64,000 bases of DNA from Druceiella hillmani (taxonomy: Eukaryota; Arthropoda; Insecta; Lepidoptera; Hepialidae), in the NCBI GenBank assembly GCA_039881145.1, contig JAYKKI010000052.1, forward strand, positions 9,553,501 to 9,617,500, written 5' to 3'. This document shows positions 1-12,378 of the stretch, piece by piece. Positions within the stretch are counted from its first letter, which is position 1; each line of letters begins with the position of its first letter. Made by a program: the position numbers and the translations under genes. Below the pieces are notes generated by a model. It saw only the letters and a list, made by a program, of their open reading frames with translations. It made no database searches and was not told the origin of the DNA.

Positions 1-249
1 TTAGCGTGTTTCACTGGAAAGAAAAATGATGGAAAATTGCAAATTTCGTAAATAATTAATGCAGTAACTATATATTTATTTTTTTACTTAAGTGTTCATT
101 TTTGTACATTACTGTAAATAACATAAAAACAAATTAAATGAATCGGAGCGAAATAAAATAAATTTAAAAATATTTTCTATTACTGCATACAGATAATTTT
201 TTTAACTTTTCGTATATATCATTATAAAACTTCATAGTATAATTTTGAA

Positions 250-1010
250 AATATTCATGATGTGGGTTTTTTTTCGTCAAAAAAACAAGCAGAGGAAGGT
301 AAATGACAGTGATCATGCAAGATGCTATCAGTGCCATCTGGTGATAAATAAACTTTTGATTACTTTGGTTACGCTACTGTCATTTTTTCGTCCTCATGGC
401 GTACATATTGTAATCAATCTAAGTGGTGTATTTATTTAAAATAATTTTAATAATTTATCAGAACAAAACAATGTTTAAGTTTTTTTTTCCAAAAATCGAA
501 TTTCATATTGACATGTAACATAACCTATTTATATTTCAATGACATTTACTATTTTCTGTCGCGTACTTGCAAGTCCCATCTATCAATCTAAAATTTTTTT
601 CATTAAATGTCAAATAAAATATTTTTTAGCAATTGTCTAATCATAATATATATAATAAATCACTGATATTAGCGACTATGGTTAGAAATGTTAATTTCTA
701 TTTGATAAATAATTTCTATAAACTCTGATAATTTCTATAAATATAGATTTGATAATTTCTATAAACAAAAAAAATATAGATTTGATAATTTCTATAAACT
801 GTCTCATTATTGATATAACCAACTTCAAGTAATTTTTTCGTGTTAATATTGAAAACTGTATTTATCCGTGTCTTAATAACAAAAATCCTGCTAATATTTA
901 CAAAGATCTAACCAATCATTCTTTTTTCTACGCTTATGATAGTCTATATGTTTTAAGCGATATCCATGTTTTTTGCGAAATCCCCATAAAATTAGTGGAA
1001 AAAGAAATGT
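250..1010. repeat. Old dispersed repeat, family C, copy 1
   Basis: This stretch is collinear with 11,700-12,720. Matching landmarks in the same order are 'gccatctggtgataaat' against 'ggcatctgacgataaat', 'tttactattttctgtcgcg' against 'tttactattttttgtcccg', 'gtcttaataacaaaaatc' against 'gtcttggtaacaaaaatg', and 'acaaagatctaaccaa' against 'acaaagatataaccaa'. Similarity is patchy, so both copies are old. No coding capacity was seen, and element class and ends are unknown. The 64-residue frame at 245-439 lies inside the repeat and is probably chance. Confidence 0.5.
702..800. repeat. Short tandem repeat, 'gataatttctataaa' units
   Basis: Four copies of a roughly 15-bp motif 'gataatttctataaa' are spaced by short A/T-rich fillers, two of which share 'atatagattt'. 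The array lies within family C copy 1 and is absent from the copy near 12.4 kb, so it expanded after the copies split. Confidence 0.7.
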
Positions 1011-1219
1011 CGAATCGGATGTAAAAAAGATTAGTAATTTGATGTTTATAACATTCTTTTGTCTATTTATGCAAAACCCAATAAGCTGAATCTATATTTA
1101 TAAAAACAATAATAAAAGATTTTTCTTAATCATTCTATTAATAATTTTTCTTAAAAACATTATTACTGATGACCCTCCATTCAAATTTAAAAAATGTTCT
1201 CCTCTAACAGTGGCGCTAC

Positions 1220-1590
1220 AATACTTTGTGGGTCTTGGCCTCATTCACTGTTACTCTCTACATAACTCAATTATTGCCCTCTCTTCTCCCGTTGGTAAGC
1301 TTTCCCATTCTTCTGATGTCATCCTCTACACAATCCATCCATTGTTTCCTGGGACTGCATCTTGGTCTGTTTAGTTAGGTCATCCATCTGGTTATGATTT
1401 TTGCAGCCCCGTTGTTCTGTATTCTTTCCAGATAATCCGCCCATTTTAAACGCAGTGAGAATGTAATTATGTTTACTTGTCTAATCAGTACTTCCAGTTT
1501 GTGGTTCATTCGTGTACAATATGTGTCATTCGTCTTTCTTACTGCCCCAAAGATTTTTCTGAACATTTTACTATCAAAAATGGCAAGTCT
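1220..1590 (-). pseudogene. LINE (non-LTR) C-terminal relic
   Basis: Read on the minus strand, this has the usual C-terminal end of insect LINE polyproteins. In order, I see 'MFRKIFGAVRK', 'RMNHKLEVLI', 'LRLKWADYLERI' (matching the common 'lRWLGHVxRM' block), then 'RKQWMDCVEDDIRRMG' (matching 'RxRWxDxVexDlrxxG'). These segments lie in two frames broken by a stop near 1,375, so the copy is dead. No RT domain is seen on the minus strand beyond 1,600, so it is 5'-truncated, as is usual for LINEs. The exact clade is not decided. Confidence 0.65.
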
Positions 1591-1599
1591 TTATTCATC

Positions 1600-3055
1600 A
1601 CTATGAGTTAAAGTCCGGGTTTTATGTCACTACAGGTCTTATGATAATAAGATAAATAATTAGCTTCAGTAGTGTATTTAGGGAATTTGAGTTTTAGAGT
1701 TTATTTCAACTTAAAAAATGTATTTATATCAAAAATATCCCATTGCGATATCAAAACACAATCTAGTTATTTTTATATCGCACTACTTTAAAACTTCATT
1801 GCATAAATCTATTTTTTTTAAGATATTCTAGTTTGTATTCATATATCTTATTTATCAAAAGCCCTTCTCGAATCACACTTAAATAGACATAAATAAAATA
1901 ATTAATCTATAAAGCAGTTCAGCAAACGGCCACAGGTTAATCATGACTACCTTTAAATATCGACAGACAAAAATGAAAATGCATATATTAAGATTATAAA
2001 GCACATTTCAAACCACGAACACGGTAAAGACCTTACTGGACTTGTAAAAAAAATAATATTCAACAATAAAATAAGTGTGTACAAATGCATAGGGAACAAT
2101 AATTTTGACATAGTTTGATTGACGGATAATTAAATAATGATTCTCAAATTTGTTTAGTCTTGTAATCCACATTTTTGGCCACATCAATAATTAATTGCGA
2201 TTTCAAAACACAAACACTACATTATATTACTAACGAGTATTATAAAGAACCAATTTTTTTTTAATTGTTTAAAAACAATTAAGTATAAATATTATATGTC
2301 ATATAGCAACATTGAAGGGTAAAAGAAATGTTTTCAAATCATTTGAAAACAAGTTTTTGCGTGAAATGTTACTATTTTAAGAATTTATTTTTGCAAAGCT
2401 CCATTTGCGTAATATGAAGCTCCAAGATAGGGCATACCAATGCTGTATATACATTCAAATATTCAGTATGCCAAACGATTTTGCTTTATTTCATGAAACC
2501 GTACACTTTTAATAAATTACTTGCTTGACATTTTTATATTGAATTAATTTTTTTACAACTAAGAAGTACATTTTATTTACAGGTCTATTGACCAAGAGTT
2601 TTTAATTAAAGCTGTTAAAAATTCCTAAATTTATTATTTTCTTAATAACAATTAGCCAGTTAAGAATTGAATATGTACATGTATACGCGATATAGTGCGT
2701 ACACAAATCTGAAAGTACCCCAATAATCTTAATTTTCGACTTACATTACGCTTCAGGTCTTACCGGTTATTACGTTACTATGACTTATTAATATACGATC
2801 AACATTATGCCACCGTTATTCTAAAATAGGAACAATACACAAGGACATACATTTTGTTAAATTTATGATATTTTAGTTATAGATAAGCAAATATAATTAT
2901 CAATTTTATTACAATAACTGTTTAATATTGCAATAAAAGTAAATCGTGTCTGCAAATTGAAAAAATAATGTTAAATATATATTCTACAAATTATTTTCTA
3001 AACAAATATAGCCGTAAAAATATTTTAATATCAAATTATGCAATAAAATAGACAT
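1600..3055. other. AT-rich DNA, nothing recognised
   Basis: No open frame, RNA gene or clear repeat was found. There are many homopolymer runs and scattered TAAT/ATTA motifs. It is plain AT-rich spacer or intron sequence. Confidence 0.5.
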
Positions 3056-3059
3056 TGGA

Positions 3060-3430
3060 GAGAAAGAATGCTATTCCGGCGGCCTAGTGTGGAGATCGTT
3101 TTCCAATATCCTTTATTCCATTTTATGGCTTATTTTATGCGAAATCACGTCTAAATTTAATGTCTAAACTTGTGTCCCACATTTGTGTTTCGGCCGTAAC
3201 CCAACATCGAAATGTCATCTCCAGAATTCGGTTTGAGTCGTAATCTGGTTATCTACGAGATTACGCGTTATTGGTAGCCTTTTTCGAGTAATAATATGAG
3301 GGTACTGAGAAGCTCCCGAAAATATATAAAACATAAATTGGCAAATTTAAATCCTACGTATCTCTCGCCACGGTCCGAGTTACAAAATGCCAGATTTTGT
3401 GCCAACGCTCATTACTGTAACATCGATATT
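3060..3430. other. GC-richer unique block, possible conserved non-coding element
   Basis: This block is clearly less AT-rich than its surroundings, contains no simple repeat, and has no counterpart elsewhere in the window. It holds several CpGs ('ttccggcggcctag', 'tttcggccgtaaccc', 'ctctcgccacggtccgag'). No long open frame crosses it. It could be an enhancer-type conserved element, a small non-coding exon or a transposon piece. The sequence alone does not decide. Confidence 0.25.
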
Positions 3431-3783
3431 TAAACTGTAGGTCATTAAATTCTTTAAACTTTTAACTCTTCTTCAACCTGTTATTAAGTTTTTGCCAGCT
3501 TTCTAGTTTTTAAGTCATTACAGTAAGTCTGGTAAAAATTGTTTAGGACATACGAATTTTTACCGGGAGCCCAGTATTTGAACAAAATGATAAATATTGT
3601 GGGCATTGAAACAAACATCACATATAATTCTTTTTTCATTATTCCTTAAAAACCAATAATCATTTTAGTTTAGTTTGGTAATAACAGTTGCTTAAAATTA
3701 TACTGTATAGCTGCTACAAACTGTAGTGTTTCTTCTGACGTATGAGTAAACTAAATACTGTCTTTTTATTAAATACACCATGT

Positions 3784-3849
3784 ATTCTAACGTAATTCTA
3801 ACTATGAGAATATTCCTGAATATTCTCATAATTAGAATTACGTTAGAAT
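3784..3849. repeat. Hairpin with 31-bp arms
   Basis: The arms at 3,784-3,814 and 3,819-3,849 are reverse complements with one mismatch, around a 4-nt spacer 'cctg'. No target-site duplication is obvious. A second hairpin starts 25 bp downstream. Confidence 0.9.
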
Positions 3850-3873
3850 GACTACGTAGAAGTTACGTAGAAC

Positions 3874-3911
3874 GACTGATTAGCTTTTATATTAATAAAA
3901 GCTAATCAGTC
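3874..3911. repeat. Hairpin with 17-bp perfect arms
   Basis: The arm 'gactgattagcttttat' (3,874-3,890) and its exact reverse complement (3,895-3,911) flank the spacer 'atta'. It lies directly beside the 31-bp hairpin. The two stem sequences are unrelated to each other. Confidence 0.9.
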
Positions 3912-3999
3912 ACATAAAAAGGTAATGTACTGCAATTGTGAAGTGTAAAATGGAATTAAAATTTTAAGACATGAATTCTAATAGAAAAAGCGTAAAAAC

Positions 4000-6900
4000 C
4001 GCACATAAAAACATGCAACTGCTAATTATTTGTTATTAGCTTTTCCCGTGGTCTCACTCACTTGGTTATTTCATATGGGCCTCTGCCTAATTTACAAATT
4101 TCAATGAGTATCAAAAAAAAAATTTGTAATCCTCAGTATCTATCTATAAGTAAGAAATAGGTTCAAGGAGCTCGGAGTTTCGTCAAAATTAACAACATAT
4201 ATAAAACGTGCACACTATAAATATCGATTTCTTTGAAGTCTTTTGCAGATCGTCAAAATATTAATAAATATTTAACCATAAACAGTCCTATAATACCAAT
4301 AAATAATAAAAATAATAGAAAACAATAAAAAAACACAATATTTACACCAACAAATGCAAGCCTATTACAGTTACTGAAATGACACAGTCATATGTCCGCA
4401 TTTTTGCTACATATATTTAATGCTCACACGCACTGGGTAAAATTCCAATATCTTAGAATTTCCGGAAGGAACATACCAATAATGTAAATATAGTAGCTGT
4501 ATATATACTTTATATTTTCCCTATCTGAAGAAAGCTATCGTCCCAGTCTTGTTCGTGAAGGAGTTGACAACGAAGACACAACATACCTTCGCATTTGTTG
4601 CATGGCTATATTACAGTCGATGCACCTCATAATGAGATATCATACAATATCCGAAATATTAGGCAATTGATATAAAGGTGTCGTGAATGATGAGGCAGTA
4701 TAAAATACCAATCGTTAATAAAAATTAAACAGTACCCAACGAACAAAAGCGTCACGAAGAAAAAGCAAGGATACAGGTAAACTGTATTGTCATTTGTCAT
4801 TGTTACCAACTGTAAAATGCCTGTATATAATGCGTTATAATTTTGAAACTGTCATACTGTTTTCGTATTTTATTCCGTGGTTCAGAAAATATTTATATTA
4901 TAATTATTGTTTTAAATCGTAAAAAGTTACATCATTTCAATTTAAAAATATATATTACTTTAAATTATTTGGTTTATTTGAAATACATAGAATGGAATAT
5001 TAAAATAGTGAAGAAAAATAAACGTAAAGTTTTTTTATTTCACGTAGATATTTACTCCCGAACTCTATGAATGTAAAATATTCACAATAATTCATTAATT
5101 TATTTTTAGTTTTTTTCATGCCCATTTTAAATTCGTGTACATTACTGGGTACTACAACTAGGCAGAAATTGGCCAAATCCTTTAAAAGGACAAAGAAAAA
5201 CATGCAGCGCCATTTGGAATGGTTTAATTGATGAAATTAAGTGTTGTATCTTTACTTTCGTAACTTTATAATAAAAATGACTTAATGTAACATTTCTTCT
5301 GACACATAAATCAATTAAATGTGACTTTTTTACAAAATGTTTGTATTTTAAATCTAAATATTCTAACGTATAATTTCAGGAAATTTTCATTTTACTGTAA
5401 TTCCAAGCTAAAATGTGCCCATTACCTAATTTAAATTTTTTTCATCGTAATACTCATATGTAATTTGAATTGTTTTCTTCTTGATGCTAATTTAAATACT
5501 TAAATATTGAAAATCTGTAGGTTTTAGTCATTATACTTACCAAGAGTATAAATTAACAAGTGCCCCGTTACTTTACTAAAGAAAGATTTAGGGAATAAAC
5601 CTAACTTAAATAAAAGTAGATTTTTTTCTTTTTGTACTGCTTAAATAGTGGAAAACTAAAATAAATTTTATTCATAATATTAATTTGGTTCCTAATATGC
5701 ACATTTCTTTATCTACTTTAAAATATTTAAAAATTTGCTCATTAACATTTGGATTCATATTTTTTCATCTACAATGCAATTTTTTTCATGCATTTCCTTT
5801 ATTTCTCTGCGTTGAAGTGAAGGAAAGAATTGTAAAACTTTTCTTAATGTGGACAAATTCTATATTTTATTTATCTCACAAACTTTCAAAATTTGTCTTA
5901 ACAAGATGAATAATACATATTACAAAATTTTCGAAAAATCTAATATGAAGATATAAGGACGTCATTTTTATGACCGATAAAGGATAATAAATGAAATGAA
6001 GGGGTTAAGTTAAAATATAATCATTTATGACAGGTAACAAAATTTTTCTTAAATATTCTTTTAAAAATTGCTCAACATCATTAAATATTCTTTTAAAAAT
6101 TGCTCAACGTCCATATTGAGTTTTTCCTAATAACAAAGTTTTTTCAAAGAGTCGTAGTAAGACATCTGATTTAAATGAAATCAAATGTCTGCACATGTAC
6201 TGTTATTGACAGATGAATTAAGTATTAGACATTGCAAATACAGCTTTTCCTGCGATTTCGCGCACGCGGATTTTTCATTCATGCGGTTCAGTTTTTCTTT
6301 AAGTAAATTGTTTAAATCTCAAAAGTAGTTTTACAGTACTATGAAACTTATTAATTATCAGTAGAACTCGCACTAGGATGGTTTCGTAAATATTTAAGAG
6401 TGTGTCACAGTGTGAGACATATATCTAATAAATTATTTAGAAATATTAATATTATTTTTTCAATTGCTTACTCGATAATGTGTAACCATATTGCTTAGAA
6501 TATCAATCATAAATAAAATGTATGATAAATTTCTCAAAAACTCTGTACTTGAAATAAACTTTACGTGACCTTTACCAAAGCTTTTTATTTTTCATAATTT
6601 TCACTGTAGCTTTTTTGGAGGTGAGGAGATAGAGAAGATCAATTTTTTTATAAGAATTTTGACAATATCATTCCTAAAATTCTGAAAAAATAATTTATAC
6701 ATCCTTATTACTTTTTGTTTCGGTCCAATCCGATATATGAAATTTAAAAAAATTTGCTTTATTTGCGACCCCAATTTTCCCCTTTCCCCATTTCTGAAAT
6801 ATACACAGATTAATACGGTTTGTTACTGATATTTAAGAAAAATGGAATATGTTCTTTCCAAAATGTCTCTACAATTAACCCACGTGAAATTCTAAAAGAA

Positions 6901-7380
6901 ATAGTTTTGAAATTTTTACAACTCTCTTTTCCAATAAACACCCACAAAATAAAAAGATACCTATCACTTTATTTGTCTGTTCTAAAATTTACATATAAAT
7001 ATTTTTGAAATACGTGAGGGTCAATGTGCTTTATTACCATTCCCAATTTCAATCAAAGTTCCGTGCTTTTTTCTTTTTAGTAAAGGAAGTCTAAATTCAT
7101 TATAGCTCAAACCGTAAGCTAAATTATTGATTAACCAAAACACTCAGTTTTTACTGCATACTAAGAATTGAATTTCAAGTCACTTAATGAATTTTCCTAA
7201 ACCTAAACTTTAAAGTGATCTTAAAGTATTATCACAATGTATAAGTTTCCCTTAAATTCATTTCACAGTTCTGCCCGAAAAGCTTTAACAATTACACAAA
7301 GAAACAAAGAATCTCTTGAAAAACATTCACTCCTCTAAATAACACTCTAAATTTTCGATTAAAACAGGGTCTATTTTACA
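4000..7380. other. AT-rich DNA without a recognisable gene
   Basis: Several frames of 60-75 codons occur (for example 4,843-5,070 and 5,685-5,909), but they are rich in Phe, Ile, Lys and Asn, have no motifs, and match the chance level for such AT-rich DNA. One local duplication at 6,049-6,112 is listed separately. Confidence 0.5.
6049..6112. repeat. 32-bp tandem duplication
   Basis: Two adjacent copies of a 32-bp unit beginning 'ttaaatattcttttaaaa' differ at one base. It is a simple local duplication. Confidence 0.9.
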
Positions 7381-7383
7381 CAC

Positions 7384-8150
7384 TCTTTACTGAATGGACT
7401 ACATGGATTTGTCATCAATGTCCATAGCAAAAACATCACTCAACTTCGATTTGCCGACGATCTAGTAGTTATGGCAAAATCTCTGGTCGACCTTGACATA
7501 ATGCTTAAAAGCCTAAGCAGAACTTCCCAACAGATAGACCTCAAAATGATAATACAAGATAATACAAGATAAGGATCACATCTAACGTCCACATCTTATA
7601 TATAAATATACACGTTGGGAGTGTTACTCTTGATATTGTGGATCATTATACATACTTACGATAAACTGTCCAATTAGGAAAATTAATCTTCGAGAAAGAG
7701 GCCTGTTCAAGAATCTAAAACACTTGGGCAGTATTCGGGATAATTTTTCATATCGTCAAGTCTGAAATACCCTAGTGTCTGAAGATAATAGTTTTCAGCC
7801 AGTATAATAAGAGTCTTCGTCTGGCATATAGTCCCTTATTATTAGCTTCCTAAAAAAGTCACAATTTCAATTCACTTATCTAGCTATGAAGATGGCTGTT
7901 ACTCGAGCTTTGTCTACGAGATATAATCGATAATAAGAAGATCCATAATAGAACTAACGTCACCGATATGGATCGTGGGATCGATGGGCTGAAGTGGCAA
8001 TAGGCAGGTCTTGTGGCGTGCAGAACCAACTCCAAAAAAAAGGTTCTAGAAAAGCGAACACGTACCTGAAGACACAGAGTGAGACAGTCCACCAACAGAT
8101 AATCTGGGAACGGTCGTGGAAAGTACTTGGATGCAAGAACCACATGAGTG
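7384..8150 (+). pseudogene. RTE-type LINE reverse transcriptase relic
   Basis: The plus strand encodes a broken end of a non-LTR reverse transcriptase. At 7,384-7,550 it reads 'LNGLHGFV' and then 'ITQLRFADDLVVMAKS'. The FADD box (7,450-7,461) is the catalytic Asp pair of RTs. Next comes 'SRTSQQIDLKM', matching the common 'lnxeSxxvGLKMN' block. Later pieces in shifted frames are 'SNVHI', 'TLDIVDHYTYLR' and, near 7,930-8,010, 'NRTNVTDM...LKWQ-AGLVACRT', matching the 'RTxVTDIaxRvakLKWQWAGHiaRR' C-terminus of insect RTE elements. Stops and frameshifts are many. The frames at 7,880-8,281 are shadows of this relic. There is no endonuclease domain upstream, so it is 5'-truncated. Confidence 0.85.
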
Positions 8151-8299
8151 TTATTTGTGGGGGACTACGAACGAAGCTTATGTTTAGCAGTAAACGTTTT
8201 CCGACTGATGATGAATTGTTAATGATGCTCTGGAAAATAAGCAAAAATGCTAATAACATGATTTGGCTTATCCAATCCTAGGTATTTTTCAAAAATAAC

Positions 8300-9180
8300 G
8301 CATCGTGATAATTTTAGTAAAATATGCTCACCTACAATTTTTTTTTATTTCCTCACTTTATTTTCGAAATAGAAAGCAGTCAAACGTAAAGTCTTTCAAA
8401 AAATAAATCTCATTTCCTCCCCTGTCACTTCCGTATCATTCTGTTACGATTAATCTCTTACGCGTATAACATAATTTCCCAATTTTGTGCTCTCACAATA
8501 CATAATCGGATAATGAAACCGGTGATTGAGAAGCTTCCGTTTTTCCTCTCCCGCGCCATTACCAACACAAATTCTCAATTAACTTTTTTGCTTTGCCTCT
8601 AAATTAGCAAACCTTTATCATATTTATTTCTACCGAAAAATCTAAAGCCCTGAAATTAAATCATTGATACCAATCGTTACAATAAATTGTATGAATTTAA
8701 AACTCGAGCAAAATGAACAATGAAACTCTCATCGATCGGAAACGTAATACGCATTTCGTTTATAGGCACCTCCATTGAGTTTAGTAGTGAAAGTCTAATC
8801 AGTTAAGTAACTATTATAATGAAGCTTTGTAAATGTTGACGCTTTTTGTATGTGCGGTTACAAAAAATTAAAGAATCGACTGTGTGGAAGTTTCGAAGTC
8901 TTATTTACAACTGCCCTTTATTAATATCTCAGTACGTCAAGCGTAATTATATGTACCGCTTGGTTGTAACTATTCTTTAACAAAAATTAATTTTTCACAG
9001 TTTTTCTTTTCTCAATTCAATGTAAACTCTAAAAAACTAAAATATTTACTAATTATAAACGCCGCTTGTAAATGACTTATTTAAAATCTACTCAAAAATT
9101 TATTTTTTTATTGATAAATAAATATCTGTCAAATCAAATGTCTTTAAGTACCTTTTTTCTCTTTTTTATCAATTTTCTTA
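8300..9180. other. Unassigned sequence
   Basis: The part at 8,400-8,760 is slightly richer in G+C ('cttccgtatcattctgttacg', 'cctctcccgcgccattacc') but has no open frame or repeat. The rest is AT-rich. Nothing else is supported. Confidence 0.4.
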
Positions 9181-9183
9181 ATT

Positions 9184-9330
9184 ATTAAGGTCCCATACAT
9201 GAAGGATTCGGACGGAACCCTGTTGTTGTAGAAACGTCGTTTATCTGTCTGCCTATTTGTCAGAGGATTCTAACTTCTCTATAAAATAAGTTAGAAACTT
9301 GAAATTAACATAACAATTTTAATATCCTGG
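9184..9330 (+). repeat. Family A repeat, 5' fragment
   Basis: This fragment reads 'aaggtcccatacatgaagg', 'gacggaaccctgttg', 'ctgtctgcctatttgtc', then 'ttagaaacttgaaatt'. The same order (gtTCCcta...cGGAACcCt...gTCyGTCcgt...agAaacttgAaatTt) is seen at 16.6, 23.3, 37.95, 45.6, 51.6 and 61.6 kb. It is a widespread non-coding repeat type in moths. The element class is not certain. Confidence 0.55.
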
Positions 9331-9703
9331 CCCAAAATTAGAAAGATATATAAAATAGTGAGAAAACATTTGTGTTTAATGCATAGGCTGATTTTTGAAA
9401 TTTCATAAAAAAACAATAGACCATAACAATTACCTTTTTTTTGTACCCGTTTTGTTACCAACTGTATCTCAAAAACGTTATTATGTAGAAAGCTATAATT
9501 CGACTCTAATATTTCCCATACACTGTTTCTAAACAACAAAACAGACAAACATAAAATCAAAGTATTTTTAAAAATTTCATTACATCGTTATGCCCATGAA
9601 AAATAAAAAAAGCAATATTTTATTAGGTAAAAATAATGATAATATTTGTGAACACATAATTTAATAGAAATACTTACACACTCAAAAATTTTAACTTTTA
9701 TAG

Positions 9704-9707
<4 letters not shown>

Positions 9708-9756
<49 letters not shown>
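9708..9756. repeat. (TA)n microsatellite
   Basis: About 24 uninterrupted TA dinucleotides. Confidence 0.95.
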
Positions 9757-9757
<1 letters not shown>

Positions 9758-9759
9758 GC

Positions 9760-11690
9760 ATGTGTATACAAAATTCTCGTATTGCGAATTTATTGGTAAT
9801 TAATAAATTTATTTGTATAATATTTTACTTATCCTTACTCGTATATAAACACTGTTACTAATAAACTTGGAAAATAAATTATATCTTGCATAAATAGAGA
9901 ATACATAAAAACATTCAGTATACGATAAGCTTGTCATAACTTCATCTGTTAAACGCTATTCCATCCTCGACCTAAGTTTAACTTTGGTATAACCTAACAA
10001 AGTTGACATTTCGGCAAGTACATCTGACAGCACATCAGTTTTTGGAATTTGATTATGGTTATAATTATTTTAGAGAAAATGATTAATATAATTCAATTCG
10101 TACAATCGAAACTATGGAAGAGAAGTATCATTTAATTTGTAGTTTCGCCAAGAGCAATATTTATTGACGACAGTTTTTAAATTAAATAAAATTCAAATAA
10201 TATTCTCTTTTTTTTTGTTAGAATATTATAACGGAAATTGAGAGACTTCCAAAATTGTATTGCGAAATTTTAAATTATTTGTTCATTTTGTTTTAATGAC
10301 GTTTTCATATGCAGCTCGTGCTGTTTTTTAAGCATCTCATGCTCTTCCATAACTGGGAAAAAGAGAAAAATCAACAAGAACGGTCACAAATAAAGAACAA
10401 AATAAATTTTAACGATAAATTTTAACGAAAACGATAAACTCTTAAACGCCATTGGATGAGTCAGATGTAATTTGTATTCACAATCATAGACACAACCCTA
10501 AGTTTTACTTGTTTTTCTATGAAACGCGACATTGGATTTTTTTAAATAACTTCGAAATAATTACGATATTGTTTTACTGAATTTATTAATAGAAATGAAT
10601 ACCTTCGTTACACCAACCTTATAAACGGTATAAGTATTCTCAGAATAAGAGTATTATAACTTAGGTTTAAGCATTTTATTATTGACAGTGTAAATGTTTA
10701 GTTATTATGGCTAAATATGTCAAAAGACAATTCGTTATCGAATCATAATGTAAGCGGACTTTGTAACTATCCAAAAAAATATTTAATGAAACGATTTTTT
10801 TAATTGAAAAAATATGGTTAAATTTTCACTTTTTATAATGTGCACTTTCCGTCGTATTTTTAATGTAACTTGAGAGTGTTAATCCAAGCAAAGTGTCTTT
10901 AGGTGAAATATCGTGTAACTTTACAAATTATTTCCATACCATTTAAAAATTATGCAGACATTCGATACAAATTAAAACCTTCTAAGAAAACATTAGAAAC
11001 TGCACAAACTAGAACACAAACGTGTAAAGTCTGTTTCTTAGTTTTCTCCACACTTATACCGATATTAAATTATTAAACAGAAATATTTTAAATCGTTAAC
11101 CATAGTCATATTTTAACCAATTTTATCTAATTATTGTTTTACTAATTAAATCAGCCTAATTATACATTTAACAAATTGTTAAATAATTAATTTTTCCTGT
11201 TAAAAAGAGAACTAGAAATTGAGAATTTAATGTTGACAAAATATTACCTGTAAGATGTTATGAGAATAACTATTAATTGTAATATAACAATTAATAATAA
11301 ATCTGTAAAAAAACAACCTAACAGAAACTAAATTATCAAATAATTTAAGCATCAACATGGATAGGGAAAGAAATAAAATTCGTATCTTTGTAATGACCAT
11401 CAAATTTTTCAAATTCCTCAATAATATTTTAGGACACTCAGACTACGAAACCTTATAATTTTATAAACCCATCCGTCTATCGATCTGATTGTACAGTCTC
11501 ACAATTTCGATAATTTAAACCTTTTTGCACAAAATTATTCAGGTAAATCTTTAAATGGGGACCTCCACTTTTTGCAAAACATTATATTCCAATGTAGTTG
11601 ACGATGTGGGGAGCCTTATGTAATTTATAAACTGACATAACCAAAATGTTTGAGAAAATTTTGTACGTAATGATTAGTTAGCGTATAAAA
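9760..11690. other. AT-rich DNA, nothing recognised
   Basis: No coding motif and no strong repeat were seen, apart from small local echoes such as 'aaattttaacga' twice near 10,405. The 64-codon minus frame at 11,227-11,421 has no recognisable feature. Confidence 0.45.
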
Positions 11691-11860
11691 TCGATTCATA
11701 TATACAAAAGATGTAAGGTTCTATAAGTGGCATCTGACGATAAATTATTAAACTTTTCAATATACAACTTTCATTTTTTTTATGTAGATTTACAAATTAA
11801 TTCTAATGCTTAAATATGGTACGGTTTGTTATATAAGGCATTTTCATAATTCATAAAACA

Positions 11861-12024
11861 AAAATATAATGGTCAAATATAATTTTCAAAAAGCAAATCT
11901 CATTTTCACTCGTAACATAATATAAATAATAACTTTTTCACCCGTAACATAATATACATAAAAATATAATGGTCAAATATAATTTTCAAAAATCAAATCT
12001 CATTTTCACTCGTAACATAATATA
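11861..12024. repeat. 64-bp direct duplication, 100-bp spacing
   Basis: 11,861-11,924 and 11,961-12,024 are nearly identical ('aaaatataatggtcaaatat' through 'cactcgtaacataatata'). A third partial echo, 'cacccgtaacataatata', lies between them. It is a local duplication inside family C copy 2. Confidence 0.85.
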
Positions 12025-12124
12025 CGTAACATAATAAACATAATAACTTGCAAACAGGTTCAATGTGATTTACTATTTTTTGTCCCGTAAATATTAGCGT
12101 TTTCTTTCAGAGTAAAACCTATCT

Positions 12125-12378
12125 CCACAATTAAATGAAACTACGTGATGTAGTATTATTTCTACTTAATTTAAATTCTTTACCAGTATCGCTGTACTAC
12201 AACATCTTCAGGTGGGCTATTAGCAAAGATCTTTGCTAATAGCCCACCTGAAGATGTTGTAATACAACGAAACCTTGGACGTGGTAAAGAAAGTAGAAAT
12301 AATACTACATCACGTAGTTTCATTTAATTGTGAATAATGAATTTCTACAAAATTAACACTAAATATATTCACTATTTG
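12125..12378 (+). mobile_element. Fold-back hammerhead retroelement, copy 1
   Basis: This is an inverted-dimer element. The left arm starts 'cacaattaaatgaaactacg', the centre is the palindrome 'gcaaagatctttgc', and the right arm is the reverse complement of the left. A tail follows: 'gtgaataatgaatttctac', then 'aaatatattcactatttg'. The 11-bp target-site duplication 'aaaacctatct' lies at 12,114-12,124 and 12,379-12,389. The left arm has lost about 9 bp of the ribozyme region, and the right arm has a core change, so neither ribozyme looks active. A duplication of this length fits target-primed reverse transcription better than a MITE cut-and-paste. Confidence 0.85.
12244..12284 (+). ncRNA. Degenerate hammerhead ribozyme motif
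   Basis: CCAC, CTGAAGA, stem II (GTTG-taata-CAAC), GAAACC and GTGG are present. The cleavage triplet region reads GGAC instead of GGTC, so U16.1 has become A and the A15.1-U16.1 pair is lost. It is probably inactive. Confidence 0.65.

Noticed and set aside
8205..8225. CTGATGA words as further hammerhead cores (also 56,039)
   Set aside because: No GAAA with a pairing stem II follows at the right distance, and no stem I or GTC partner is present.
7880..8281. Frames of 87-99 codons on both strands
   Set aside because: They are shadows of the frameshifted RTE reverse transcriptase relic on the plus strand.
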